From positions 14,970,041-15,034,040 of the forward strand of contig CM026562.1 in NCBI GenBank assembly GCA_015143295.1: a stretch of 64,000 nucleotides of DNA. Reading direction: 5' to 3'. Under the pieces are notes generated by a model. That model worked only from the letters and a program-made list of their open reading frames with translations, was not told the DNA's origin and made no database searches. This DNA is from Tetracentron sinense (Eukaryota; Streptophyta; Magnoliopsida; Trochodendrales; Trochodendraceae). The position numbers and the translations under genes were made by a program. Of the stretch, positions 11,448 to 24,063 are shown in pieces (the stretch's first letter is position 1; each line of letters starts with the position of its first letter).

Positions 11448-13653
11448 TATAGGGGGATCCGAATAAAAATTTATGCAGAAATTGGATCCCAATGATCTTT
11501 ACATCGTATAAAGCAACTAAAATTATCTATGAGTTTTAGTCATATTACCTTGGTGAATGATGTTCACCGGTGAAGCTAAATCCACTCGAACCGTCAGAAC
11601 TCTTTATAGAGATTTCTCGAAGAAATACTCAAAGCTCGATCCTTGTTCTTCGCTATCCCCACGAAGCTTTAGAATCTCTACTTGGAATTGAAGAAGCAAA
11701 AGGAAGAAGATGGAGTAATGGTGTAGATTTTCTATCACCCAAAACCCTAAGGTTCAAAACCCTAGAATTGAAGAACCCAACTTGAATGCACCCTTATAGC
11801 TCACTAAAATCCCTAGGGACTCTCCCTAGGGGCTCAGGGTTTGGAGAGGAGGAGAGTGAGAAAAAATTCTGGAGAATCTCTATTTAAGGTCAAGGGGTGT
11901 TGGGGTATTTATAGGATTTAGATTATATCCTAATCCTAATCCAATTACACCTTATCCCTTATGAATTATTATTTAATAATAACTCTTACTATTAATTAAA
12001 CTCCTAGTTTATCTACAACTACTTTAGTTATAGTAATCCTACTAATTAAAGAGTCCTTTTCCAAAAGGGAGTCCTTAAATAAAGGGATTAGTCAACAACC
12101 AACAAAAGGGAGGAATCCTAGCCAAACTAGGAGACCACAACCGAAGGGGTGACGTGAGCCATGAGGGGGGCGTGAGCTTTGGGGAGTTTAGCACTCCTAG
12201 TTGTAATCTAATTACAACTCATCTTAATCCTTCTTGTATTCCAACTATTGGAATTTAATTCCATAATTAAAAGAGTTATAATTCAATAATTATTCAAATA
12301 ACCTAATCCTAATCCAATTAGGATTGCAAAGTGGGTGCCCCACCCTAGGGTTTAAACCCATGGGCTTGGGCCCATATTAAAGGTCCATCTTTAGGGGTTT
12401 ATGGATATGGGTCAAACCAATTTCCCCTTTAATTAGGTTAATTAAATAATTACTAATATAATCTCTAGATTTAAAATAACAATTAATTTAAACCATAGAT
12501 TAACTTTTAATCTATTTAATCAATTATTAACTTTTAATCATTTTTAAATAATTGATTAACTTTTAATCAATTTATGAGCTTGTATTTCTTATGTGAGCAT
12601 CTCCATAGATTGCTGTAGGACATTCAAACCCTGGCTTACCCAATGTTATCCCATTGACCCTAAACAGGAATTACATCGGAATTGCAAGTGACGTGAGATA
12701 TCCATATTGCAATTGAATCCCAGTGTATGAACATTAACCAATACGGATCCCGCCATATGAACTTTTTAATTCAATTGATCCTTCCAATTACATTATCCCT
12801 AATGGGCCTTCGAGATTTTTTATATTATCTGAATCATCATCCGGGTTTCCAAGACTTCTGATTAAGTCATGAGAAACAATTTCTCATGTAAAACATTTTG
12901 AGTAAATCATTTGATAAGTATAATATCTTTTAATAAAAGTATATTCCAAAACTTATTTTGATTTCAAAATCACCTGTGAAGGATTTAAGCCTAATCAATT
13001 GTCTTACCTGGAACTTGGATAATCTCTCAAATTAATGAGTATGGATTTCTTGTTTGAAATTCATCATGACTCGAACAGCTTTCTGACTATCCAACTATCA
13101 CTGTATCGTATTCTCTAAGGTAGAGAATACTTTGGTGGAATCAAAACAGTCAGATTACTGCTCAGTTATAAATGTACTCATCAGATATAAGGATCATTGA
13201 AACTGTTCAATGTGAATAAGAGACCAACTATCTGATAGTATGTTTATGCAAGAGGTCTCTCATTGAATGCAATCAGTCAGTGTACATTTAAGCACCCATA
13301 TGCTGATGTGTAGTCTTCACTACAATAGTTTGATATAGAACTACATCTCAACTATTGAGAACATCTTAGCATAGTGGCAGCCATATAAGTGAAGTGCCTA
13401 GCTTCACCCATAGTTGTGTCTATATAAGGTATAAGGAACTGAAAAGTTATATCTGCCTGTAATAATCCAATCACATAACTTTCCTACAATATATCCTAAG
13501 GACCTTTATCGATATCTCATATCATATAGATCATCTCATGATCATGGTCAATTACCCATAATGAATACACAATAGATTAAGAAGAAGTCTTTATTAATCA
13601 AATTAATAAGAATATAACAATCTAAATGAATTTTTTGGGCATCATGTCTAACA
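11448..13653 (-). mobile_element. Copia-type solo LTR 'B'
   Basis: This 2206-bp LTR begins TATAGGGGGATCC (terminal TG decayed to TA) and ends CATCATGTCTAACA. It is flanked by TAGTC at 11443-11447 and 13654-13658. In minus orientation it starts TGTTAGACATGATGCC. It is homologous end to end to LTR A, apart from the insertions A carries, and serves as the empty-site reference for them. A minus-strand TATA box lies near 11903-11912. No PBS or coding domain adjoins it. Confidence 0.92.
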
Positions 13654-13658
13654 TAGTC

Positions 13659-14823
13659 GACCTCCAGATGGATTGTCTTGTCAATCTAAGGTATATACTA
13701 TGGAATAAGATTCCTTGGAAGAAGATCATTATACTTATCAGGAGGCAATATGTGATATTGATGTTGAGAATTGGCATAAAGCTATGTAATCTAAGATGGA
13801 TGTACTCGAATGGAGTCTGGACCTTAGTTGAAAAACCTGAGGGTATAAGACCCATTGGGTGCAAATGGATTTACAAGAGAAAATGTGGATCCGATGGAAA
13901 GGTAGATACCTTTAAAGCAAGGTTAGTGGTGAAAGGTTATAGTCAAAGAGCTGGTATTGACTATGAGGAAACCTTTTCACCAGTAGCAATGCTTAAATCC
14001 ATCAGAATTCTATTATTAATTGTTGCCCACTATGATTATAAGATTTGGCAGATGGATGTCAAAAAACTTTTTCTGAATGGAAACATTCAAGAGGATATTT
14101 ATATGGACCAACCCGAAGGTTTTGAACTCCATAGCCAAAATAATAAAGTGTGCAAATTGATGAAATCAATATACGGCCTTAAGCAAGCTTCTCGGAGTTG
14201 AAACATCCGTTTTGATAAAAAATCAAATCATTTGGTTTTCACCAAAACATGGATGAGGCATGTGTGTAGAAAAAGGTTAGTGGGAGTGCAATAACTTTCC
14301 TAGTTTTTTATGTAGATGATATTCTACTCATTGGGAATGATGTAGAAATGTTGTCAACTATTAAAATCTGGTTGTCTTATAACTTTACTATGAAAGACCT
14401 TGGTGAAGCTTCCTATATTCTTGGTCTTAAATTGTTTAGAAATCGAAAGAAGAGGATGTTGGGATTGTCTCAAGCCAATTACATTGATAAGATCTTACAC
14501 ATATATAACATGAAAAATTCCAAGAAATAGATATTACCCTTTAGGGCATGGAATTAGTCTCTCCAAATCAAAGTATCCAAAGACTGATGATGAAAGGGAG
14601 CAAATGAGCCATTGCCCTTATGCATCAGCAGTGGGAAGTCTCATGTCTGCTATGTTGTGCACAAGACTTGATATTTATCACGCAATGAGTATCGTGAGTA
14701 GATATCAATCAAACCCTGATCCTGAGCATTGGACAACAGTTAAGTACATTTTCAAGTATCTGACGAGAACTATGCATCACTGTTTGGTTCACAGTGGAGA
14801 AGATCTGACTGTTGTAGGGTACA
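13659..14823 (+). pseudogene. pol: Copia reverse transcriptase (broken)
   Basis: The RVT_2-type copia reverse transcriptase is clear from 13804: WTLVEKPEGIRPIGCKW, then the ARLVVKGY and DYEETFSPVA motifs, the QMDVK motif (first catalytic Asp, about 14050) and YGLKQASR near 14170. A stop follows at 14199-14201. The YVDDI catalytic box is at about 14310-14325 in a shifted frame, then LGEASYILGLK at 14400-14430 and SAVGSLM at 14625-14650. Frameshifts and stops make it non-functional. A gypsy solo LTR interrupts it at 14823; RNase H resumes at 56967 in phase. The lineage looks like Angela/Tork. Confidence 0.92.
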
Positions 14824-16608
14824 TGTAACGCCCCAAAATACCCCCTAGGAGTTAGGAGATAGTTTGGGCTAGTTACTTACCACGCAACATCCTACGGAAG
14901 CATATAAGGCAAGCTAAATAGTGAACTAAAAATTTCTTCAATAACTTAATTAATTGTATTCTAAGTACAACTATTTATAATAACTGAACATAAACTAAAA
15001 CATGTACAAGAAATCTTTAACCTGAGTTTCCAACTTAAGTGAGACAATATCCCCAGACATGAAAAACACAAAATACATCTCTCTCTCACTCAACCCAACC
15101 GTAGGGCCACACATCTAACCACTAATATCTGGGTTACGACGTGAGAAATCTCCTGCTCTCCATGAGCCGCCTTAATCCAAGGAGTTGGAGTACATGTATC
15201 GTATAGTGTACCAGCCGACATAAAATGTATGGCTGAGTATGTAATACTCAATGAGTACAAGCTCCTAGCTAACAATAGTAATAACGAGCATAATATCATA
15301 AACAAGTACTAGAAAGAATACAGTTCATAAATCAATCTTAAAGCAACATGCAACATCATTTGTCAAATCTTATTTCTCGTGAAAGTAAAAAATCATCTGT
15401 GGTCCTTATGATTTCTTACTAGTTTGTGTGAGCTCATGTCCCGACCCAAAACCCACCCTAGGAGTTAGAGTGAATCCTGGACGACTTATCTTGACTTGCA
15501 TAACTTGCTTGACAAACCATCCTGCAAAATACCTGGAGCAGATTCAATAGAGAACAATAACAGTGGAAGTATACTCTAACGTGGCACAGCGGAAGTCAAA
15601 CAAAACCTCTATGTATATATATACATGATCCAAGATGATACAAAAAGGAAATCAAAACAAAGAAAGTGCCGACAGGCCCGCCAAAATACATGAATATAAC
15701 TCTCACGCTCACCCACAATCTCTCACTTAGAATCTAACACCTAATAGTGACCGTCTACGTGAGGTTCCTCCACAGGTTCCTCAACATACTCCTCCTCCAC
15801 CCAAGGGCTCGGAGCACAGATATCAAAAGGAGCAGCCGCTCTGCTATCACCTACCGACATAAGAAGTACGGTTGAGTATGGAATACTCAGCGAGTACCAA
15901 ACACTAACCAACAGCTATAATATAGCAATAACAATATAAAGTAGGAAGCAATTTATATCATAACAGGAAAGCAAACAGTTTATAGTTCATGCTCACATCA
16001 TATCAAAACCGGTAAAACCCTTGAAAACATCATGTGCTTAACTTGCCTTGAAAATATTCTTTTCGTGCGTGAAAACTTGTCTTCTCGCGTGTCTTGTTTT
16101 GTCGTATCGTATCTTGTAATGCATGTCATGCTTGTATCATGTGTGTCATGCTTGTCATGCGTGTCATGCTTGCATGCTTGAAAAATAAACATTTTCATGC
16201 TACTTGTGAGGGAGGGGAGGCCCTTCTTCCTAAATGAGAAGCAACTTGTGAGGGAGGAGAGACCCCTCTTTAACAAAATGCATTGAATGTAACATGCATG
16301 CTTGGGGGCGTTCTTGTTCATGTTGTCAGTACCCAATTTTTACACCCCATCTAACTGTAGTTAAAATCCCTTAACTATGGTTACCTCCCCTACCAAGTCC
16401 CTCACAACCTAGGTAAGCCTCTCCAGTCAAACCCTAGAAAAACCCATGTCCTAAGCCCTAGCATTAGGTGACCTTAGCATACCACTTAAACCCATGGCCT
16501 ATAGAGCCTAACCCTCAGCCTCGAGCCCGCAAGGCCCAAAAAACCTTAGTACATAACCCCCATAACCTGTGTGTGCAGGGCCCAGCCCATTTAAAAACGA
16601 AACCCAGA

Positions 16609-16679
16609 ATGTCGGTAGAAGGTCTACCGACATTAAAAATTTGCCTTGTTGCAGGCTGTCGGTAGACCGTCTACCGACA
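16609..16679. repeat. Paired hairpin repeats in Tat U3
   Basis: The first inverted repeat has 11-bp arms ATGTCGGTAGA/TCTACCGACAT with a 3-base loop. The second has 10-bp arms TGTCGGTAGA/TCTACCGACA with loop CCG. They sit 150-220 bp upstream of the TATA box. In the 3' LTR the first is decayed (39886-39912) while the second is kept (39935-39957). Confidence 0.9.
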
Positions 16680-17383
16680 TATTCAAGTTACGAGTTGCAG
16701 GCCTACAACAGCCCTGCACACTCTACCTCCACCTCGGTCTCTCCCTCCTCAGCCCTTAGTCGACTTTACCGGGGTCCAATACCCTTCCTCCCCTTCTTCC
16801 TAATCCCTCTTAGGTCCTTAGATCCTTTCCTATAAATTCAAACCCACCTCCCGTTCAAAAGGGTTGACAGAATTTCCAAGGTAAAAACCCCTGCTGCAAA
16901 ACCTCTCCTCTCCCTTGATCTTAATCCCAGGACTCCCCTGAACCTACCTTAGACCTCCCCCAGCTGCTGTAGCCCATCCCCAGAGCACCACCACTGCAGT
17001 TGCAACCACCTCCACCATTTGGCAGAAACAAAGCACTGGGTAGGGGACTCCCTACCCATTTTTTATTATCACTTCCACATCATGTGAGCCCCTGGTCATC
17101 TCCAGGGGATGTTTTTCATTGTTTTGTAATTGCTTAGTAGGTATACAGACCCACACAGGGTGTTCACTCACCTAAACCATAGGTGTGGTGAACCCCTTTG
17201 GGTATAGCATCTCCATCAAGGCTTGACAGCCATTACAGAACCTTCTGGGGGTCCCTCGTATCATGAGAAAACACCTAGTGACCTCTGTGCACAACCCTAG
17301 TGGCCACGAGTTCGGTTTTCAGAAAAACTCACGACGGCAGCATTCTCAGTACCGACATTCCTAAATTGGCCTCTTTCCTTTTC

Positions 17384-17455
17384 TGTCGGTGATCCATTTA
17401 CCGACATATTATTTGTGAATTGTTTATAGAACGTCGGTAAAAGGATCACCGACAT
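17384..17455. repeat. Large inverted repeat in Tat LTR
   Basis: Arms 17384-17407 and 17431-17455 are near-complementary over ~24 bases around a ~23-base centre, and each arm is partly self-complementary (TGTCGGT...ACCGACA). In the 3' LTR the homologous centre is the insertion site of the Tekay element. Confidence 0.88.
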
Positions 17456-18697
17456 GCTGTTTCTCACTTGTTTTGGTATGGTCGGCAATACCTCTACCGA
17501 CCATATGCACTATCAGGCACAGCACCTTTACAACTCTTGTGGGGCCCACTCCAGGCATCCCCTGAGGCCCACACTTGACTCATAACATCCCCAAGAGTCC
17601 TCCCTACACTCCCATCACCTTGGTTCACCTCGGGTTATCCATTAACCCTAGTTAACTTTGGCAAAAACACAGTCTTAAAACACTGTGTATAATGTAGGTA
17701 ATTAGATTACCGACATTAAACTTTGTTTTATTTTTGGGCTTTTGTAGGGGCCCAGGCCTGGTAGAAGGCCACTTTAGGCCTTGCCTAGGACTATACCTGA
17801 CCCTTAACCATGGTTAAATCCACCTCCGGTTAACATTTAACCGCGGTTAAGCACCCCTTAACCCCTCAAACTTTTGGGAAATTAAACTGATATTCCTAAA
17901 ACAAACTTTGGACCATAATCCTGACTTTAGCCCTCTCCCTAACCCTGGTTAGCAACCCTAACCACAGTTAGAACCCCTTAACTGCCGTTAGTTACCCTAA
18001 TCGTAGTTAACTTCGGTTTACGGCCTACCGGGCCTAAAAACCAAGTCTACCGGACTTACCTCGGCCTACCGGGCCCTGCCTTAGCCTACCGGGCTACAAC
18101 GCACTCACCCTTTACTGTGGTTAGCAACCCTAACTGCAGTCGATTCGGCCTAATCCCAGTTAGCAATCCTAACCCGGACCGAACTCCTCCTTAGTCTACC
18201 GGACTACCCTCCTTAAGCCTACCAGACTTACATACCTTGCACTTGACCCTCCTCGGTCAATCAAACCCTAGTCTACCGGACTAGTCCATATTAGCCACCC
18301 TTGGTGCACACACACACGCCCCTAACCTCGGCACAGGCTCACGTGCCAGAACTACGCTCGGTCTGATCTCACCCTGTGAGTATGTAGGCAGCCCAACACG
18401 GGCCCGACCCCAGTTAGCTTTTCCCTTCTTAGATTAGTATTCATTTAAACCTTTCGGTATTTTAAACAAGATTAACTTTAATTGGCTTAAACCCGGGGAG
18501 TACGGAACCGTTGTAAAACGGAAGCCTCGGGGTGCTTAACACCTTCCCCGGACTTAACCGAACCCCTTACCCTGATCTCTCTCGTGGACCAAGACCTTAT
18601 CCAAAACTTCGGGGGACTTATCCCTTCTAAATTAATAGGTGGCGACTCTCAAAGCCCCGTGAGAAATTTAGGGAGTGAAATCCCGTGCTCACAGCTC

Positions 18698-18715
18698 TGG
18701 CGACTCTGCTGGGGA
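18698..18715 (+). other. Primer-binding site of the Tat element
   Basis: TGGCGACTCTGCTGGGGA starts four bases after the 5' LTR. It ends, as a complement, in the CCA of a tRNA. Tat/Ogre elements are known to use tRNA-Arg, and this motif is of that type; the exact tRNA is an inference. Confidence 0.85.
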
Positions 18716-19567
18716 TGCATTCAATACAGGGTTCAAACAGGAACCCGGGTTTAAGCCAACTAAACCTTAAATCTTGTATAAAATGCCGAAGCGTTTAATT
18801 AAACACTAATCATTTTACATCTCTTGATTAATTGTGTACTGTGCATCCATACATGTCATAGTAGTGTAATTAATCTCATTCAACCCAGTAAATAGGCTTA
18901 TTACGTTAACGGCTGCTGGATGATCATCCTCAATGTCAGTGACTTAAACATCTTGGAGGTCCGCGCAGTTACTCCTGTTGGGTGATATCCCTCAGGAAAG
19001 GATTCTGAACGCTCCCGCTTACATCAATCATCCCTTTTCAGGTATGTTATATACCGGGGAGTCGCATATACGGTGTTAAGTGATCCCCCCATCCTACTAG
19101 GAACACCCTTATATCAAACCAGCATTCATACATGTAGTCTAGGCTTCGGTATGGTCTACAAGCAGTCCATTCTGGAAGGGCTACTACAAATCCTAACCTG
19201 CTTGCACCCTATACCTGTCCCCAATCACGGTTGACTACCCGGGCACATTCTACCCGGATAACCACCCACTCAGGGGCATGTAATGAGTCAAACCTGTGCT
19301 TGTAATAAACTACATCCAACCTTGCTTCCCGACATAGCGTATGGGGTTCAAATCACAGGCAGACATGCCTTCACTGGGCCTGTCCCAACCTTGATCTGAT
19401 AGGTCCCTCGGTTTCCAACAACCTAGGCTAAAGCACGTCGGACCTCCGTCCGTCTGCCCTATCGGATCACGTATGCCATGTCACACCCAAACAAAATCTG
19501 CATCATCATTTTGCATCCCATCTGCATGCACAGTGCACTCACAGAGTCTATATCATTATCCAGGTAG
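18716..19567 (+). other. Tat 5' leader, no gene seen
   Basis: About 850 bases between the PBS and ORF1 hold no open frame of note and no nested insertion that I can see. This is the untranslated leader expected for the lineage. Confidence 0.7.
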
Positions 19568-21702
19568 ATGGCAGGCCCTTCAGGGGTAGCTCAGTCAATG
19601 GGCCGACAGTCACGGCCCGTGCATCTAACTTCTCAAGGGGCATGTGATGACAACGTCCAGGCTTCAATTGGGGCTTTCACCTCGAGTCAGCACCTCATTT
19701 GGGCTCAGTACTACAAAACCGAAAATATCCTAGACCTATCTGTGGTTAACCCGGACTCGCACCTCGTAAACATTGCTATCCAGTGTTGGAGCCCATCTCA
19801 CATGGTATTTCATTTTGGTAAGAACGAGCTCTGCCCAACACTGGAAGAGATTCAGCTCATTCTGGGGTTAAACATGGACGGCGAAGCCATAGTGCCGTGC
19901 TACAAGATAACATACCAGGCAGACCTATCCAGGTTCTTGCATATTAAGTCTGCCTGCTTGCAACCCGGTCCTAACGATTCTTTTGATCGGATACCCGTGT
20001 CTTTTCTCGAAAAGAAGTACAAGCGCAAATGGAACCCTGACTCCATTTCAGCAGAGCTTCCCGGACTCAATGCCCTTGCATTGATAGCCATGTCTCAACT
20101 AGTGTTCCCAAGGTGCCGTTCACTCTTGACCTCGATCGAATCCCCCAAGCTCACTCAAAAGCCCTTTTTCGCTCTATAAATGCCTATGATGCCAATGCTT
20201 TCTTTGCCGCTTTTTACTAATAGGGGTGCGCGTTAGCGCCTACCTTGGCCTTGGTCCCGTCTCGCATGCTAGCAAGTATTCTAGAAAGAATGACTTGGTT
20301 AGTTGCATTGGCTGGCTTCAGAGGGAGAAATGAAGCAAGCGAGGTCTCCTGATCGGGAGAGAGAATCGAACAGCAGCCGTCAGCTCCTAACTCTAATGCC
20401 TCTAGGGATAAAACACAGGCTTGGATGACTTGTTCCTCGCCTCAGGGTCATCAACTCATCCTTTTTAGTTCGAGATTGAGACCCCACGAGACATGGAAAG
20501 AAACCTTTCTTCTTTCAAACCGGCTTTCTTCGTATGGAGAACAAATCCTATCTCTTATCTCTCGTCGAAGCAGTTCTGGTCGGGATCATCAAGGACATGC
20601 ATAACTTCTGCTCGATTGTACCAGTCATCCTAGCTGAGCTTCTCAGAGCTCTCAATGAGTCTGCAAACCATAGAAAAGGCATCTTCCATGCCAGTATACC
20701 TCTCCTGCACCTCTGGTTGGTAAGTCACTTGCATACAATCATTTCAGTACCAGACGGCATCTGCGACGCTTACAGTCTGCCTTGAAAGATTTCTCAGAAT
20801 CAAGGGCCAATAGTAAAACAGATGTTGGAGAGCTCTACCAGCTCCTCCAAGACCTTTTAGAGGAAGAAATCACTTGGCAATGCAATTGGCTTGTGTTGAA
20901 CAGGCTACCCTATGTTGTCTTCACCGGCAGACGATGCATGATTCTTGTTGGTCTAACAGGCTCCACAGTCTATACACCACTCCGAGTCCTCCGACAGTTT
21001 GGACTCCCTCAGTGTATCCCCATGACAGACCAAAAGGAAAATGATTGGATCACCTTCACAGTGCACTCCAACAACTTCACCCGGCACTTCCAGTCAGCTT
21101 GGCGCAGCTCCAGGGGAGACCAATGGCCAGACTTCTTGGTCTTATCAGGGCCATCAACCAACTCGGCATACCAACAATGGGTGGATAATCCTGACATTCT
21201 ACCCGGCATGCCTGCACCTAGGGAACTGCCCACACCAGTTGCAGCTCCATCACAAGGAACCATACCCCTAACAGAGATGGTGGTTCCCTGGATAAACTTC
21301 TTCCAAGAGAGACAGCTCTAGATTCAGCAGAAATGGAAGAAGCTACGGAAAGCCCAACATGCATTCAGGCAGCAGGAAACAGAACAAGGCCGTGAACTCC
21401 AAGCCATACAAGAACAGGTTGAACAATTAGAACAGACAATCCAATCTCTTCACAGGAAACGCAGAGGCGACGCCAGGGAAACAGCCGTCATCCGGGCCCA
21501 ACTTTGCTTCCACCAAGAACAGCTTGATAGTGCAAAGGCAGAGATGACCTCCCGTATTCAACAATTTGGATACCGCATGTTCAACGCTACCGAAACCCTC
21601 ACGCACATGGAAGTTGAAGTCACATCCCTCCAGCAACAGATTATGGATCTTGAGGGCGTGCCTCGTCCACTTGACTTTGTGATCCCTGAAGGGCCTACCT
21701 AG
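19568..21702 (+). pseudogene. Tat ORF1 (protein of unknown function upstream of gag)
   Basis: A start codon at 19568 opens a 203-residue frame to a stop at 20177-20179. The reading then continues, broken by stops and shifts, through 20534-20785 and 20782-21321 to a final stop at 21700-21702. The N-terminal part (LVNIAIQCWSPSHMVFHFG, TLEEIQLILGL) resembles the plant-mobile-type domain found in ORF1 of Tat/Ogre elements and in some plant nuclear proteins. The C-terminal ~120 residues (21322-21702) are rich in Gln, Glu and Arg with heptad spacing, so a coiled coil is likely. The role of ORF1 is not established. Its position between PBS and gag on the same strand fits the lineage. Confidence 0.8.
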
Positions 21703-22455
21703 GATCGTGTCTTTTTCCTCTTTCTTTTAGTCTCACTATCCATGTACCCACTGCACTCTTCATGCATCAATGAAAATCTTTTTCTAGCATCTGCCTTTTG
21801 CCCTCATGCGTAATCATGATTAGCCGTTGTATTCTTTTCAGTTACATGAGCCGACCTGTGACTCGTTCTCTGACTGAGATTCTCGCAGAACCAGCAACTG
21901 CCGATGCAGTCTTGACGAAAGTATCAATCACAGAGATACCCCTTTGTACAGTCCGATCAGAGAACAGCTCCTACACAGTACAATCGGAAAGCAATACAAG
22001 ATCGATGGCAGAACCTACAGATCAGCACCAGCAGACCACTGAGATCCTACAGTCACATGACAGAGACATAGTATCCATGCAGGCGAAGCTTGACAGTGTT
22101 CTAGAATCCCTGAAGATTCTGATTGGCACCCGGACCGAAGAACCCTCCACCCGGATCCCAACTGAAGAATGAGCCGAGCGACCTACACCTAAGCCTCGCC
22201 ATTCCCCCTTCATCATACCTAATCCAATACCCGCAACAGGCGGAGGAGATGTAGAGCCCCAGACTTTTCATGCTTAATACATGGCACTTTCGTAGCCAAT
22301 TTGCCTTTAAAGTAGTATAATTAATAAATAAGGAAGAAATTAGAAATTCCGAACATCAGAAATGTTCCTTTTCGAAAGTACGAACCCAACGCAAGTTGAA
22401 TCGTCGAAATCCGACGAGCGAGTCAAAAGATATAGCCAAAACAGTTTGGACCTGC

Positions 22456-22650
22456 AGGCAACCGATCGCTCGGTCCATGGAGCGATCGATCAGTCCAAAA
22501 CCGATCGATCGGAGGCTATCAACTGGTCGAAAAATTTGTATAAGGAAATTTTCCAGAGAGTTGATTTTTGGTCGAGAGCTCGGTCAATTCACCGATCACT
22601 CGGTAGGCAACCGATCGATCGGTCATAAACACCGATCGCTCGGTCTTCGT
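22456..22650. repeat. Palindrome array (ACCGATCGATCGGT type)
   Basis: About eight degenerate copies lie between the conserved U3 block and the TATA box, about 60 bp upstream of the latter. Confidence 0.82.
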
Positions 22651-23559
22651 GTTTTTGCAGAAATTTCATTAAGGGTGTTTTCGTCTTTTGGGCATTTCAC
22701 CCTTTCCTATATAGGATTGCCCGAGCCTTTAGGGCTCATTTACCACACTTAGAGGATATTAGAGCGGAAGAGAGAAGAGAAGGATTTTCCTAACCTAGGG
22801 TTTGATTTTTGAGAAGAAATCAAAGGGTTTGTGAACCCTAGATCACCTCAAGCTTGGATTGCTTCAAGATTCCGGTTCAAGCACTCGTGGAGCACTCTCC
22901 TCAAGCTAAGGCAGCGACTCACGGACGTTTTGGAAGGGGATTCTTTCCCTCATTTTTCAAGGTCGGTGCTTCTTGCTACCCTCCTAGTTATAGCTTTTCT
23001 TTCTTCCCTTATTCTTGTATTCTTTGTTTTCTTCCATCTATAAATGGATGATGAGTTGAAATGGTGAATGGTGTGAATGGAGAGGGGTGTTGGCGATTGG
23101 ATGCCGTGTGAAATGATGTGATGAATAAAATGGGGAGGGCATTGTATCCATAATGAACAAACATGTATGATGTGAGCATAACCCACCTAGAAAAGCATGA
23201 TTTAAGTTGAAATAAATAATGGACACACCCTATGTTTGATGAAATGCCAAGGTGAACAAAACGAAGGATAAATTAAGAAAATGCATGCTTAATTACTTAT
23301 GAACTTGTTAGGGCTTATGATAGTGTGAGTTCTTGTTTTCTTTAAAATGTCATAAATGCTTATTGTTTCATTTGCAACATGCTATATATTGTGAAATCCC
23401 CAAATGTCATCGTTAAATTCCAACGCAAGTATGCACACGAATCCACGAAGCACGGCATACATGATATGAATTTACCGAGGCTTTCAAGAATGAGGTTGAG
23501 AGGTGGGACATATCCTACGATATGTTTTACCTCGCTTTTCACAAGAAAACAAGAACAAA

Positions 23560-23715
23560 CATTCCACGAGGGGCCTCCCCTCACTCACAAGTGCATCGCA
23601 TAAAGAAGGGCCTCCCTTCTCTCGCAAGTACAATGAAGAAGGGTCTTCCTTCCCTCTCAAGTGCATTACATAAAGAAGGGTCTCCCTTCCCTCTCAAGGC
23701 ATCTCACAAACGCAT
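23560..23715. repeat. ~36-bp tandem repeat in LTR transcribed region
   Basis: Three to four units built on GAAGGGTCTCCCTTCC and CTCTCAAGTGCAT. The same repeat is seen inverted at 41405-41560 and 50640-50825 in the Tekay LTRs. Confidence 0.8.
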
Positions 23716-24031
23716 CTCACAAGTACATCTTACAAGTGTATCTCACAAGTTACATGATCACAAGCAAGCACGTATGACATGCATGACATGACACGATATA
23801 CAAGAATCAAGCAAGATAGACAAGACGAGTTTTCAAGCACGAAAATGGTACTTTTAAGTCAAGTCAAGTGCACGGTGTTTTCAAGGGTTTTATTGGCTTT
23901 TACGAAATGCAAGCATGAATATAAATTGCTTTACTTCCTTGTATGACATGAATTGTTCCCGTTTTTCATATATGAATTGCTCCTGATTTATGTATTGCCA
24001 TTTTTATACTATGACTATTGGTTAGTATTTG

Positions 24032-24063
24032 GTACCCGCTGAGTATTCCATGATCAGCCGTAC
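24032..24063 (+). other. Conserved LTR hairpin (plus-orientation copy)
   Basis: Stem GCTGAG/(A)TCAGC is embedded between two GTAC boxes. Here one stem base is changed (GATCAGC). See the minus-orientation copies at 9302, 15227, 15866, 36376, 41125, 44776 and 50338. Confidence 0.8.

Larger units (their letters stand above)
16324..18693 (+). repeat. 5' LTR of the Tat element
   Basis: A 2370-bp LTR with TG...CA ends. A TATA box (CCTATAAATTC) lies near 16829-16838. Upstream of it are two near-perfect inverted repeats with TGTCGGTAGA arms (16609-16633 and 16657-16679). Downstream are a large inverted repeat (17384-17455) and a third (17477-17505). The region 17800-18300 is rich in CCTAACC/GGTTAG and CTACCGG motifs. 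Confidence 0.95.

Noticed and set aside
4280..13653. Copia LTRs A and B read as the two LTRs of one element with a 65-bp interior
   Set aside because: Each has its own perfect TSD (GGTTA and TAGTC). The 60 bases between them continue the frame of the host copia pol on both sides, so they are two independent solo LTRs.
18698..18715. A tRNA-like match
   Set aside because: It is a primer-binding site complementary to a tRNA 3' end. No cloverleaf is present, and no tRNA gene was found in the window.
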